Positions 1-9,152 are shown, counted from the stretch's first letter. The stretch: DNA of 64,000 nt from Bremerella sp. TYQ1 (GCF_020150455.1 NZ_CP083740.1:4650001-4714000), one strand, 5' to 3'. Notes: generated by a model not told the origin, from the letters alone. Made by a program: numbers and translations.

Positions 1-1060
1 GTTTCGCTTGCTTCAGCACGGTATAGATCGTGGGGATCGCGGCGTAGATGCCTTCGTCGTCTTCGTCGTCGGCGGCATTGCAAACACCAATCAATTGACC
101 GTCAGGGCTGAATAGTCCGCCACCGCTTCGGCCAACCGAAGGAGCCCCAGCCGCTTGAACGTTTTCCGGGCCGACATAGCGGTTCACACTGTTGATTCGC
201 GTTTGATAAAGGTTCCGAGGCCCGCCGTTATCGCAGCCGACGCTGAAGGCTTGTTGTCCGACTTGAACCGCGTGACTAGGGGCGGCGATCTGCATGGGAG
301 TAATCGGCGACGTTGTGTGAATTGCTACGAGGGCAACGTCACGATCAAGATCGAAGACGAGCACTTTGCCAGGAACGGTGGTGCCTGATTCGGAATCCTG
401 AAACGTAATCACTTCCAGTGGTCCTTGCCCTTTGGAGTCGCGGAACAAGTGAGCACATGTCAGCACGAGCGCTTCGTTCTCTTGTGTATGCACAACCGTG
501 CCGCTGCCGTACGAGTGACCGTCGGGGTCGGTGATTTTCAGCTTCACGCTGGCCTGCATCGCTTGAGCATGGATGTCGCCTCCGCTTTGGGGAGCGGACT
601 GTGGCATCATCTGCGGCATCGACTGACCAAAAACGGCTGGCTGCACGTTTTGTTGAGCCATGGCCATCGATGCCTGTGGCGATTGGCCGCGTGCGATTCC
701 GGTGGCTGCGTTGAGCTGCGGTGCCGCTTGGGCGAGGTTCATCTGAGGTTTCGCCGCGTGGAACATCTTGGCGAGTCGATCGAACGACGTGGCCCCTTCC
801 ACGGTGTCGACGATCTGATTGTTCGAGACGAGGGCAAAGTAAGGCAGTCCGCGAACGCCCATCTGCTGAGCCATTTGCGGTTGCTGATCTCGGTTGATGA
901 CTTGGACCGGAAAGCCTGCTTGTTGCAGACGACCGATGACCGGCTTCATCTGGTGGCAGTAAGTGCACCAGTCGGCAGTGAAGCAGTAGAGAACCGTGTC
1001 GGCCGCGGCCAATGGTGCCGAAAGCGCGAGCAATAGTAACAGCGAGGTAACCGCTTTCAT
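1..1060 (-). CDS. Secreted thioredoxin-like / trypsin-like serine protease fusion (3' end outside window)
   Basis: The reading frame opens at 1060 and leaves the window at base 1, so at least 353 residues are visible. Residues 1-20 form a signal peptide ending LAAA. A thioredoxin fold follows with the redox motif WCTYC (C32, C35) and a GLPYF cis-proline loop near residue 73. A Gln/Ala/Met-rich linker (about 105-165) leads to a trypsin-like domain with LTCAH (H204), RDVALV (D241) and GRSGGG (S312), a complete His-Asp-Ser triad. AGGAGG lies just upstream of the ATG. The protein should act outside the cytoplasm as a combined disulfide-handling and proteolytic or chaperone-like enzyme. The domains are read directly; the combined role is inference. 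A different overlapping frame on the same strand (345-1118) is Arg-rich and not credible. Confidence 0.85.
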   Translation of the reverse strand, partial: MKAVTSLLLLLALSAPLAAADTVLYCFTADWCTYCHQMKPVIGRLQQAGFPVQVINRDQQPQMAQQMGVRGLPYFALVSNNQIVDTVEGATSFDRLAKMFHAAKPQMNLAQAAPQLNAATGIARGQSPQASMAMAQQNVQPAVFGQSMPQMMPQSAPQSGGDIHAQAMQASVKLKITDPDGHSYGSGTVVHTQENEALVLTCAHLFRDSKGQGPLEVITFQDSESGTTVPGKVLVFDLDRDVALVAIHTTSPITPMQIAAPSHAVQVGQQAFSVGCDNGGPRNLYQTRINSVNRYVGPENVQAAGAPSVGRSGGGLFSPDGQLIGVCNAADDEDDEGIYAAIPTIYTVLKQAK

Positions 1061-1526
1061 CGCATCCCTCCTTGGAGCGAAATCGTTCAGTGCTCCTTCG
1101 TGGAGCATCGGGGTTCACGTGGACCAGCGGGGTCGTGCGGTCCGTTGCTTTTCACGTTCAGCCATCCTGGCCGAAGGGGGTCGGAAAAGCGCCGGGACAA
1201 TGTCGTTGGATCGCTGATTTGCAACAAGGTCAATCAAAGACAATTTGCCGGGAAATGCCTCGGAACGACAAAAATTGCTCAAGTTTCGTCGTGCTATCAG
1301 CCGCAGCCATTGGTTGCCAGCACCGCGCGAGTCCAACTTTCAGGTACGAAAAGACCGTCGATCGAGGGAGTACGAAAGCGAAATTAAGCGACCGATCAAT
1401 AAGCACGGATCCGACTTTTCTCGACATTTCGAGATAGACTGGAACAGTTACTAAGGGGCATCACGAATCCTCTTTACTGACACACGTTTGTGAGTACTTT
1501 CCCCCGTCAGGTGTCGTTTTCTTTAG
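1061..1526. other. Intergenic gap, divergent promoter region
   Basis: This 466-bp gap separates the leftward protease fusion from the rightward sigma-factor gene, so it should hold both promoters. I see no convincing gene, tRNA or strong hairpin in it. Short frames here have no recognisable protein features. Confidence 0.5.
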
Positions 1527-2054
1527 ATGAAAGACCTTCCGCAACACGAATCGCCTGCGGTTGATATTGCGCAACTTGTTGCTGCACATCAACTTAGCGT
1601 CTGGCGATATTTGCGATCCTGGGGTTGTTCGCCTCAGGAAGCGGAGGATTTGACCCAGGAAACTTTTTTGAAGGTCCTGGAAAAGCCGTTCGAGCAGCTG
1701 ACCGATGCCGCTACGAGGGGGTTTCTTCGGACAGTGGCTCGTAATCTGCTGATTGATCGACGCCGAAAACAGGGCCGCAATGCCCAAGTTCAAGGGGTCG
1801 AGAACATCGAGCAGTTCTGGGTTGCCTCCGATAAAGGGGAGCCAGAAGAGCTTTTGGACTTTCTGCGGGAATGCCTCGAGGGGCTGACCGACCGGGCCAG
1901 GATGGCTTTGGAGATGCGATTTTCCGATCGCAAGTCACGCACCGAGATCGCCGACGCACTGGAGATCGGCGAGCACGGAGCGAAGAACCTGATGCAAAGA
2001 GCCAAGCAGCAGCTTCGCGAATGCATCGAGCATAAACTCAAAGACGAATCATGA
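1527..2054 (+). CDS. ECF-type RNA polymerase sigma factor
   Basis: A 175-residue sigma-70 family protein with only regions 2 and 4, as in extracytoplasmic-function sigma factors. Region 2 shows AEDLTQETFLKVLE followed by the DNA-melting stretch FLRTVARNLLIDRRRK. Region 4 is the helix-turn-helix around LTDRARMALEMRFSDRKSRTEIADALEIG. It redirects RNA polymerase to a specific regulon in the cytoplasm. Its stop overlaps the start of the next gene by 4 bp (ATGA), so the two are translationally coupled. The downstream protein has a cytoplasmic N-terminus and one membrane helix, the usual place for an anti-sigma factor. No strong Shine-Dalgarno precedes the ATG. The regulon is unknown. Confidence 0.9.
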   Translation: MKDLPQHESPAVDIAQLVAAHQLSVWRYLRSWGCSPQEAEDLTQETFLKVLEKPFEQLTDAATRGFLRTVARNLLIDRRRKQGRNAQVQGVENIEQFWVASDKGEPEELLDFLRECLEGLTDRARMALEMRFSDRKSRTEIADALEIGEHGAKNLMQRAKQQLRECIEHKLKDES

Positions 2055-4249
2055 ACCACGAAGATCCGATCATCGATCCTCTTTTAGAGGAACTGCTTGG
2101 CAGCGAGCAGATGCCGGATCTTACCGCGCGCATTGTGAAGGCGCATCAGCAGCGCCAGTCTTCCAGCAGCAAGCCTATCAATGGGCAAGGGAAAGCACCT
2201 CTATCGATGGTGTCAGCGGCAGTTACGCAGACCGCTCCTGAATGTTTCGCTGCGGAAGATGATGTTCCTTCCAAAAAGCCAAGCGAGGCCAAACGTCGTC
2301 GCCAGCGCCAGCGATTGTTCGCCTCGATCGGGTCGATCGCCCTCAGCCTTTGTTTGCTGGTGATTTTGGGCGGCGTGGCCTACATCGGATATCAGCAGTT
2401 TTTGCCAGGGCAAGGCATGCCGCTCGCCGCCGACGGGGACCACCACCCGTCGGCTGGCGCCCGCGACGACAAAGCACCCGGCCGTGATGTTGAAAACGGC
2501 GATGCTCAAGATACCGATCCACAGTTGGCTTCCAACGACAGTCCCAACTCTGATGGGCCGATTCCTCCTCCGCAGGCGATGCCAGAGCCGAAACCGCAAA
2601 TGGCATCGCCAATCGAAGCAGTCGATCCTGCGGCACTTGCCGAAAAGACGGCTCCCCGCTTTATTAAGCCTCGGACGCGAGATAGCTTGCAGCTTTCCGA
2701 CGAACAAGTCGTTGGGGAAATCAACAACGCGATTGCCGCTGTGTGGGATGCTGAGAACGTTAAGCCTTCCCCCGAAGCAACCGATAACGAGTTCGTTCGT
2801 CGGACCTATTTGCAACTGCTCGGTCGTATTCCTACGGTCGAAGAGATCAATCACTTTGTCAGCCAACGTCGCGATAACAAACGCGAATGGCTGGTCGATC
2901 AGATCTTGAGCGGCGAAAAGTATGAAGCGGAGTTCGCTTCGTTTTGGAGTGCTCGGTTCGCGAACATCTTAGTCGGCCGCGCCGGCGGAATGAGCGACGA
3001 CAGCCCGATCAATCGTTCCGCGCTGGAAGGCTACTTGGCGAAACAGTTCGAGAGCAACACGCCATACAACTTGCTGGTGCAAGACTTGTTGACGGCATCT
3101 GGAACGACCAGCCCCGGCAGCGAAAGCTTCAACCCTGCGACCAACTTCCTGGTCAGTATGGTCGAAGGGGACGCGAAGTTAGCCACGGCGAAGACTTGTT
3201 CGGCGTTTCTAGGACAGCAGCTACAGTGTGCTGAGTGCCACAATCATCCGACCACGGGATGGAGCCAGCAGCAATTCTGGGGGCTGAATGCCTTCTTCCG
3301 ACAAACGAAACTGGCCAAAGATCGCCAGTCGGGGCAGCTGGCGCTCTTTGACCAGGACTTTACCAAGAGCCGCGACTCCGATTCGGGCGAAGTCTATTAC
3401 GAACAGCCAAACGGCTTGATGAAAGTCGCCTTCCCGCAGTTTGTTGACGGCACGACGATCCCTCAGTCAGGCAAAGTGACCGAAGTCGATCGCCGACAGG
3501 AATTGGCCCAGCTGATTGTGAACTCGGATCAGTTCCCCAAAGCGACCGTCAACCGCATGTGGCAGCATTTCTTCGGCGTTGGTTTCACGCAGCCGGTCGA
3601 TGACATGGGACCGCACAATCCAGCTTCGCATCCCGAGCTGCTCGATCAACTGTCGCAGCACTTCGCCGAATCAAACTTCGATCTTCGTCGCTTGATGCGT
3701 TGGATTACCCTTTCGCAGCCTTATGGACTGTCGAGCCGCCAGATCGACGAAAACCTGGCCGACAATCCGGATGGCGGCCGGCAATTGTTTGCTCGGTATT
3801 ATGCTCGACAGATGGAAGCGGAGCAGCTGTTCCACTCGCTGCAGATGCTTGCCAAAACGCCTTCGGAAGAACGAGGATCGATCTTGGCTTCGGTGCAAGA
3901 TCGTCACAGCTGGCTCGGCCAGGTTAACCAGAAGATGGGCGATGACGAAGACAGCGAAACATCGGCACTCGATGGCGGCATTACCCAATCGCTGCTGCTG
4001 ATGAATGGCGGGCTGATGAAGCAAGCCACCGATGCTCAGGCCGCGGTTCTGAAGAAGGTGACCGCTTCCAAGATGTCGGCTCAAGCGAAGATCGACCACT
4101 TGTTCCTCGCGGCCCTGTCGCGCCGTCCGACCAAGAAAGAGTCTGCCGCGATCGGCGAGATCTTAAAGGTCCGCAACAACGAAGCGGCTGCCCTGCAAGA
4201 TATCTGGTGGGCACTTCTTAACAGCAACGAGTTCATCCTCGATCACTAA
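2051..4249 (+). CDS. Membrane-anchored DUF1549/DUF1553 protein with putative anti-sigma N-terminus
   Basis: 732 residues. Residues 1-88 are hydrophilic and end in a basic run (AKRRRQRQR). A single membrane helix spans about 90-113, and a Pro/Asp-rich linker runs to about 210. The outer part contains a DUF1549 region (about 215-430) with a CAECH motif at 393-397 and a DUF1553 region (about 450-725; RRQELAQLIV, NRMWQHFFG, HPELLDQL). These families are abundant in planctomycetes. CxxCH could bind a c-type heme, though this has not been shown for the family. The 4-bp overlap with the sigma gene and the topology suggest that the N-terminal segment (EELLG...PDLTARIVKAHQQR) binds the sigma factor and links it to an extracytoplasmic signal. 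The anti-sigma role is inference; the family assignment is firm. Confidence 0.85.
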   Translation: MNHEDPIIDPLLEELLGSEQMPDLTARIVKAHQQRQSSSSKPINGQGKAPLSMVSAAVTQTAPECFAAEDDVPSKKPSEAKRRRQRQRLFASIGSIALSLCLLVILGGVAYIGYQQFLPGQGMPLAADGDHHPSAGARDDKAPGRDVENGDAQDTDPQLASNDSPNSDGPIPPPQAMPEPKPQMASPIEAVDPAALAEKTAPRFIKPRTRDSLQLSDEQVVGEINNAIAAVWDAENVKPSPEATDNEFVRRTYLQLLGRIPTVEEINHFVSQRRDNKREWLVDQILSGEKYEAEFASFWSARFANILVGRAGGMSDDSPINRSALEGYLAKQFESNTPYNLLVQDLLTASGTTSPGSESFNPATNFLVSMVEGDAKLATAKTCSAFLGQQLQCAECHNHPTTGWSQQQFWGLNAFFRQTKLAKDRQSGQLALFDQDFTKSRDSDSGEVYYEQPNGLMKVAFPQFVDGTTIPQSGKVTEVDRRQELAQLIVNSDQFPKATVNRMWQHFFGVGFTQPVDDMGPHNPASHPELLDQLSQHFAESNFDLRRLMRWITLSQPYGLSSRQIDENLADNPDGGRQLFARYYARQMEAEQLFHSLQMLAKTPSEERGSILASVQDRHSWLGQVNQKMGDDEDSETSALDGGITQSLLLMNGGLMKQATDAQAAVLKKVTASKMSAQAKIDHLFLAALSRRPTKKESAAIGEILKVRNNEAAALQDIWWALLNSNEFILDH

Positions 4250-4371
4250 TCCCCGGCCACTCTATATGGTCAGGGGATTTGCTTCGTCGGCACATTTGCG
4301 CGACACTTCAAGAGTATGAAAGATGGCATCCGAAACGTCGGTGTCACTGGTACTGCCTGCGGAGTCGCACC

Positions 4372-5007
4372 ATGGATCTCGACCAACAACGCCAGATAAT
4401 GCTTTCCCAGTTGCGGGAACGAGGGATCTCTGATGAGAAAGTGCTGGCCGCGATGGCGGCGATCCCTCGCGAAGCATTTGTGCTGGAAGCGTATCAAGAC
4501 GATGCGTATGCCGACTCGGCGTTGCCGCTTTCGCACAAGCAAACCATCTCGCAGCCGCTTGTCGTCGCGCTGATGGCCCAGGTACTCGAGTTAAAGCCCT
4601 CGGATCGCGTCCTCGAAATTGGCACCGGCAGTGGCTACGCCGCCGCGGTATTAGGACAACTTGCCCGCGATGTGGTCTCCGTCGAACGAGTTGGCGATCT
4701 GGCGATTACCGCGTCGGAAACGCTACGTAAGCTACCTGTAGACAACGTCAAAGTTCGCTTCGGCGACGGTATGAAAGGCTGGGAAGAAGAGGCGCCCTAC
4801 GATGCCATCGCGGTCGCGGCCGGAGGCGATCGGGTGCCGAGCGCCCTGTTTGAACAGTTAGCGATCGGCGGTCGAATGGTCATTCCGATTGGCGCCGCAC
4901 AAGATTCTCAGAAGCTGATCCGAATTCGCAAGATTGCCGCAGATCGTTACGTAGAAGACGATTTCGGCGGCGTACGCTTCGTGCCGCTGCTGCCAGAGAC
5001 CGACTGA
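4372..5007 (+). CDS. pcm: Protein-L-isoaspartate O-methyltransferase
   Basis: Uses S-adenosylmethionine to methylate isoaspartyl residues in damaged proteins, starting their repair in the cytoplasm. The ATG at 4372 gives 211 residues, close to the usual family length of about 208. The frame stays open upstream to 4279, but that extension is not conserved-looking. Visible features are the N-terminal helix (QLRERGISDEKVLAAMAAIPRE), the substrate segment ADSALPLSHKQTISQP and the SAM-binding motif VLEIGTGSGYAAAVL. It lies 102 bp upstream of the transketolase gene on the same strand. Confidence 0.93.
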   Translation: MDLDQQRQIMLSQLRERGISDEKVLAAMAAIPREAFVLEAYQDDAYADSALPLSHKQTISQPLVVALMAQVLELKPSDRVLEIGTGSGYAAAVLGQLARDVVSVERVGDLAITASETLRKLPVDNVKVRFGDGMKGWEEEAPYDAIAVAAGGDRVPSALFEQLAIGGRMVIPIGAAQDSQKLIRIRKIAADRYVEDDFGGVRFVPLLPETD

Positions 5008-5109
5008 CGCTGCGATGAGCGGGGGGAATCGGCACCACCGGCATGCCAGTTGCGGAATCGGGACGTGGGAAACTATGTCCGTTGGTCCCCTTCTGAGAAG
5101 GATGATGCC

Positions 5110-6969
5110 ATGTCTTCGCATAATGTTGAACAGCTGAAGCAGCTTTCCGTTCATATTCGTAAGTGGATCCTCAGTTGCACGCATAAAGCTGGGTCCGGCC
5201 ACCCAACGTCTTCGCTTTCCGCCGTAGAGTTGATGGTCGCGTTGATGTTCGACGGGAACTTTCGGTACGACTTAACGAATCCGAAGCATTGCAATAACGA
5301 TCGGTTGATCTTCTCCAAGGGGCATGCGTCTCCTCTTTTCTATTCGCTGTGGTGTGCGGCCGGCGTTCTCGATGAAGACGACCTGATGACGTATCGCGAT
5401 TTCGATAGTCTCCTGGAAGGTCATCCAACATCGCGATTTCCTTACACCGAAGCGGCGACCGGATCGCTGGGGCAAGGGCTTTCGGTCGGTGTCGGCATGG
5501 CGATGAATGCCAAGTATCTCGACGAGCTACCCTACCGCACGTTTGTCTTGCTGGGAGATAGCGAAATGGCGGAAGGCTCGCAGTGGGAAGCGATGGAATT
5601 GGCCAGTCATTACAAACTGAATAACTTGGTGGGCGTGCTCGACGTCAATCGACTCGGTCAGCGTGGGCCGACGATGCAGGGGTACGATCTGGAAACCTAC
5701 GAGCAACGTGCCAAAGCGTTCGGTTGGAAAACGATCGTCGTACCGGAAGGGCATAACATTGGCCAGCTCAGCGAGGCTTATAAGCAAGCGGCGAAAAGCG
5801 AAGATGCACCGACGATGATCATCGCCAAAACGGTGAAGGGAAAAGGGGTCTCTTTCCTGGAGAACGAGGATGGTTGGCACGGCAAAGCACTGGACGATGA
5901 TAAGCTGACCGAAGCGTTACGAGCTTTTCCGGAGGTTCCAAATGACCTGCGTGGAGAAGTTTTGAAGCCGCAGGAAGCTTCGTTTCCGGAGGTAGAGAAT
6001 GGTCATCAAAGCCACTTTGATTATGAGATCGGATCGGAAGAAGCGACGCGTACCGCCTACGGTAACGCAGTGGCTCGATTGGGCGACAAGTATTCGCGAA
6101 TGGTGGCTCTGGATGGCGAAGTCTCGAATTCGACGCGTGCGGAGTTCTTCCAAGAGAAATACCCGGAACGTTTTTTCGAGATGTTCATTGCCGAGCAAAA
6201 CATGGTGGGGACAGCACTTGGGATGGCCCTGCGTAGCAAGATTCCATTCGTGTCGACATTCGCGGCATTCTTCACACGTGCGTACGATCAGATCCGCATG
6301 GCCCGGTACTCCGACCCAAACATTAAGTTCATTGGCTCGCATGCCGGCGTCGAGATCGGCGAAGATGGTCCTTCCCAAATGGGTCTGGAAGACTTGGCCA
6401 TGTTTCGTTCGATCATGGGCTGCGCGGTGCTGTACCCCAGCGATGCGGTCGCGACGGAACGCCTGGTGGAAGAGATGGCGGCGTTCAACGGTATGGCTTA
6501 TCTACGAACAACGCGAGGCAAATTGCCGGTCTTATATGGCCCGGATGAAGCTTTTCCGATGGGTGGCTCGAAGATTTTGCGTCAGTCAGAGAACGACCGC
6601 ATAACGTTGATCGGTGCTGGCGTGACTCTTCACGAATGTATGAAGGCACACGATACACTCAAAGAAAAGGGAATCTTGACGCGTGTGATCGACCTTTATT
6701 CAGTCCATCCACTCGATACGGTGACGCTAAGAAAGGCGGCGCTAGAGACGCACCGCCTGGTGACGGTCGAAGACCACTTCGCCGCTGGCGGAATCGGCGA
6801 AGCAGTCGCGAGTGCGTTGGCGGACCAATCGACACCTATTCAGTCGTTGTGTGTCTCGGTCCGTCCTCGCAGTGGAACGACGCAGCAGCTGCTGGAATTG
6901 GAGGGGATCTCGGCGGACAAGATCGTCGAAGCAGTGCTGCATGGGGAACTCGTTCCTACTGCGAGCTAA
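5110..6969 (+). CDS. tkt: Transketolase
   Basis: A thiamine-diphosphate enzyme moving two-carbon units between sugar phosphates in the non-oxidative pentose phosphate pathway. The ATG at 5110 (619 residues) is preferred over an in-frame codon at 5050 because GAGAAGG precedes it. The ThDP/Mg site is visible as LGDSEMAEGSQWEAMELASH with LDVNRLGQ. The catalytic Glu lies in FIAEQNMVGTALGMA, and SHAGVEIGEDGPSQMGLED is typical of transketolases. The length of about 620 residues and the GEDGPSQMGLEDLAMFR wording resemble the shorter, animal-type branch rather than the roughly 660-residue E. coli type. The gene runs convergently into the next one with a 6-bp gap. Confidence 0.95.
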   Translation: MSSHNVEQLKQLSVHIRKWILSCTHKAGSGHPTSSLSAVELMVALMFDGNFRYDLTNPKHCNNDRLIFSKGHASPLFYSLWCAAGVLDEDDLMTYRDFDSLLEGHPTSRFPYTEAATGSLGQGLSVGVGMAMNAKYLDELPYRTFVLLGDSEMAEGSQWEAMELASHYKLNNLVGVLDVNRLGQRGPTMQGYDLETYEQRAKAFGWKTIVVPEGHNIGQLSEAYKQAAKSEDAPTMIIAKTVKGKGVSFLENEDGWHGKALDDDKLTEALRAFPEVPNDLRGEVLKPQEASFPEVENGHQSHFDYEIGSEEATRTAYGNAVARLGDKYSRMVALDGEVSNSTRAEFFQEKYPERFFEMFIAEQNMVGTALGMALRSKIPFVSTFAAFFTRAYDQIRMARYSDPNIKFIGSHAGVEIGEDGPSQMGLEDLAMFRSIMGCAVLYPSDAVATERLVEEMAAFNGMAYLRTTRGKLPVLYGPDEAFPMGGSKILRQSENDRITLIGAGVTLHECMKAHDTLKEKGILTRVIDLYSVHPLDTVTLRKAALETHRLVTVEDHFAAGGIGEAVASALADQSTPIQSLCVSVRPRSGTTQQLLELEGISADKIVEAVLHGELVPTAS

Positions 6970-6975
6970 ACGGCG

Positions 6976-7290
6976 TTAGGCCATTTTCAAGTCGTTCTCC
7001 ATGTTCGAGAGTGCCGACATCAGCTGGCTCCATTCGGCGACGACATCAAGCGTCTCGAACTGGACGGTATCGTTGTTTTCGAAGCCGCGTTCGCTCAAGC
7101 GGATCGCGTCACCCAAAACCATCGTTCCGACAGGTTCAACTTCCGGTAGATTGTCCACGTCGAGCTCCTCTTCTTCATTTGGGAGAATATGTTCCAAAGC
7201 ACGGTGAACAGCCCACAAAGCGGCTCGGCGTGCGTCTGCGGCGTCGATGACAAGCTTCAACGATCCCGATTCAACATAGTACTTAGCCAT
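6976..7290 (-). CDS. Conserved-looking hypothetical protein
   Basis: 104 residues starting MAKYYVESGSLKLVID, with a good purine-rich site (GGAAGGAA) about 8 bases before the ATG at 7290. I do not recognise a family. It is acidic (EEEELDVDNLPEVE) with an alpha/beta pattern, no signal peptide and no membrane segment, so it is probably a small soluble cytoplasmic protein. The frame continues upstream to 7713, but that part lacks coding character. It is convergent with transketolase and has no co-transcribed neighbour. Confidence 0.75.
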   Translation of the reverse strand: MAKYYVESGSLKLVIDAADARRAALWAVHRALEHILPNEEEELDVDNLPEVEPVGTMVLGDAIRLSERGFENNDTVQFETLDVVAEWSQLMSALSNMENDLKMA

Positions 7291-8114
7291 AGTCAGGGTT
7301 CCTTCCGTGTATTGTTTTAGGGTTCTGATTATCTTGGTCGCCCTTGGGCAGTAGTAGTTATCGCGACCTGTCTGACACGTCAGGTCAAAGCGCGAAAAGA
7401 TTTTTCGGCGGCGGCTGAAAAGCGGGAAAATCACCGGAAGAAGCGGTGCTAGCACCAGAGCGACGCGCATAAAAAGAGCCGGTCTGACGCTCTGCCCCAA
7501 GTGGATACGAAACGCGTGGTATCGTATGAACGCCGGACCGACTCCGTGGCGGCTCTCGTAAGAACCTTTGAGAAAATAAGCGACATCATGTCGCTGGTGT
7601 CGACGCGTCTTGCGCCCCCTGTTTCCATTCGCCGAATGCGGGTTCGGCGAGCGGCATCGCTCAGTCGCGGTGCCGTTAGGAATTAACTGGCGAGCTGCCC
7701 GTTCGCCAATCAATAAAAATAATTTGGCTTACTTGCGGTTTTACCGCAACTCTCTTTTGCCCCTCCCAAGGGTATTCTGCGGCGAACCGATAAGCGGGTA
7801 GGGAATCACGTAGTCGATTGGGTGACGTGATGAAGCGCATAAAAAAACGCAGCTGCTTCGAGAGCCGCGCTGCCACCTTTGCTATGGCTGCCCCGCCCAA
7901 AGATGCACTCTCGAACACAACTGCGTTTCCGGGTCTCGGCGGCGCATTGGTGCGCTACACGATGGCTTTCAAGAAGACAGGACAACGCTGCCCTTGTATC
8001 CCGACTTCGACTGCCAATGCCCCCGACGCTAGGGTGGATCATCGGCAAATGGCAGCCGATCGCATGCGCTGAGAATAGCGCATTTATGATGTGGAAGACC
8101 ACACAGTAGTGCGG
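7291..8114. other. 824-bp gene-poor region rich in inverted repeats
   Basis: No credible protein gene was found on either strand. The stretch holds several perfect inverted repeats: GACCTG/CAGGTC at 7365-7386, ATACGA/TCGTAT at 7505-7527, AGCGACAT-C-ATGTCGCT at 7579-7595, CGCCGAA/TTCGGCG at 7630-7649, TTGCGGT/ACCGCAA at 7733-7749 and ATGCGCT/AGCGCAT at 8064-8083. It also holds a terminator-like element at 7841-7873. The promoter of the gene at 6976-7290 must lie at its left end. It may contain an untranslated RNA or the decayed remains of genes. Confidence 0.5.
7841..7873 (-). terminator. Possible rho-independent terminator, minus strand
   Basis: On the minus strand, GCAGC and GCTGC arms flank a 15-nt loop and are followed by G and seven T residues. 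The stem is short. It could end transcripts from panD about 240 bp upstream, or a small RNA from the gap between. Confidence 0.4.
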
Positions 8115-8501
8115 CTAGACCGAAGAGTTCATCGAATCCGACTCGACAATACAGTCGGTCATGCGATTCGCTTCGTCGACAAGAATCACCCGTGGTTGGT
8201 GATCGGCGATCTCTTTTTCGGTGTATTGGGCGTAGCAGACAATGATGACCAAGTCGCCCGGCGTAACCAGGTGAGCGGCGGCACCGTTGATGCCGATGAC
8301 GCCGGAGCCTGCTTCGCCTGGGATGGCATACGTTGTCAAACGCTGGCCGTTGGTCACGTTCAAGACGTCGACTTGCTCGTGCGGCAAAATCTGAGCCGCT
8401 TCCAGCAAGTTGGAATCGATCGTGATGCTACCCACGTAGTCCAGGTCGGCCTGGGTTACGGTCGCGCGGTGAATTTTGGATCGTAGAAAGGTACGTAGCA
8501 T
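8115..8501 (-). CDS. panD: Aspartate 1-decarboxylase, pyruvoyl-type
   Basis: Converts L-aspartate to beta-alanine for pantothenate and coenzyme A synthesis. 128 residues starting [16 protein letters not shown]. This start matches the conserved family N-terminus; the frame is open to 8549, but the added residues do not match the family. The self-cleavage Gly-Ser that forms the pyruvoyl cofactor is in YVGSITID (S25). [29 protein letters not shown] is the typical core. CoA is the donor for the phosphopantetheinyl transferase at 50919, but there is no local link. It stands alone between two gene-poor stretches. Confidence 0.95.
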   Translation of the reverse strand: MLRTFLRSKIHRATVTQADLDYVGSITIDSNLLEAAQILPHEQVDVLNVTNGQRLTTYAIPGEAGSGVIGINGAAAHLVTPGDLVIIVCYAQYTEKEIADHQPRVILVDEANRMTDCIVESDSMNSSV

Positions 8502-8629
8502 TCCAATGCTTTCGTCGGTTCGTGCCCGAAACGGAAGCTGCCTCCGCATGCTTCGCTTCCGGGTAAGCCACTATCGGCAAGGCTAACACAAGCCAAGCCT
8601 CATATTATATCGGATAATGCCAAGAATGG

Positions 8630-8664
8630 AAAAAGCCCCCAGGTGGAAACCTGGGGGCTTTTTT
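8630..8664 (-). terminator. Rho-independent terminator (T-rich on both sides)
   Basis: AAAAAGCCCCCAGGT and ACCTGGGGGCTTTTTT form a long perfect stem with a GGAA loop. It lies just downstream of the minus-strand NTF2-like gene that ends at 8721, insulating it from panD. T-runs on both strands make it potentially bidirectional. Confidence 0.9.
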
Positions 8665-8720
8665 GAGTTTGGATTAGCTGGGATAGGCTTCAAAAAATAT
8701 AAATTGAGTCAGATAGGTTG

Positions 8721-9152
8721 CTATTCCAAACAAGTATCAGCTTCGGAATCGACCATAACGGGCGAAGAATAATGAAGCTGAGCAATTTGCCAACCGTGGT
8801 GATTCTGGATCATGACGGCTGTAATTCGCAAGGGAACCTCTGCTTTTCGGTATCCGGCTTGAACGTAGAGATAGCAGTCCGTGGCGAGCCAGGCGACCTG
8901 ACCCATCGTCGAAACACTTCTCCACCCAAAACGCATCCGAAGGGTGTCAGTTTGTTCCCAATCTCGTCGCACCTGGCTCCAAATGGCAGCGGCACCGACA
9001 TTGCATTCGTCGGATCCACTTCCCAGGACCACGGCGTCTCGATCGGAACAAAACAGCCCTAGCAGTCTTCCCTTGTCGCGGCTTGCATAAGCATCTGCGA
9101 ACTGGCGCAGCACGCTCATCACATCCGCTTCAACTGAAGCAGTTGCATACAC
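8721..9152 (-). CDS. NTF2/SnoaL-like fold protein
   Basis: 143 residues with the pattern of the SnoaL-like/NTF2-like alpha+beta cone: an N-terminal helix (VMSVLRQFADAYASRDKGRLLGLF), an HSDRD-like turn (CSDRDAVVLGSGSDE), then beta strands with Trp and His (WLATDCYLYVQA, HHGWQIAQLHYSS). Such proteins are small-ligand binders, isomerases or stress-linked proteins, and the fold does not fix the role. The GTG at 9152 is chosen because AGGGAG lies exactly 6 bases upstream; a GTG at 9179 is open but lacks such a site. A strong terminator follows the gene. Confidence 0.65.
   Translation of the reverse strand: MYATASVEADVMSVLRQFADAYASRDKGRLLGLFCSDRDAVVLGSGSDECNVGAAAIWSQVRRDWEQTDTLRMRFGWRSVSTMGQVAWLATDCYLYVQAGYRKAEVPLRITAVMIQNHHGWQIAQLHYSSPVMVDSEADTCLE

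Noticed and set aside
345..1118. A 257-codon minus-strand frame
   Set aside because: It overlaps the protease-fusion gene in a shifted frame, is Arg/Ser-rich and lacks motifs. The true frame has two intact active sites and a ribosome site.
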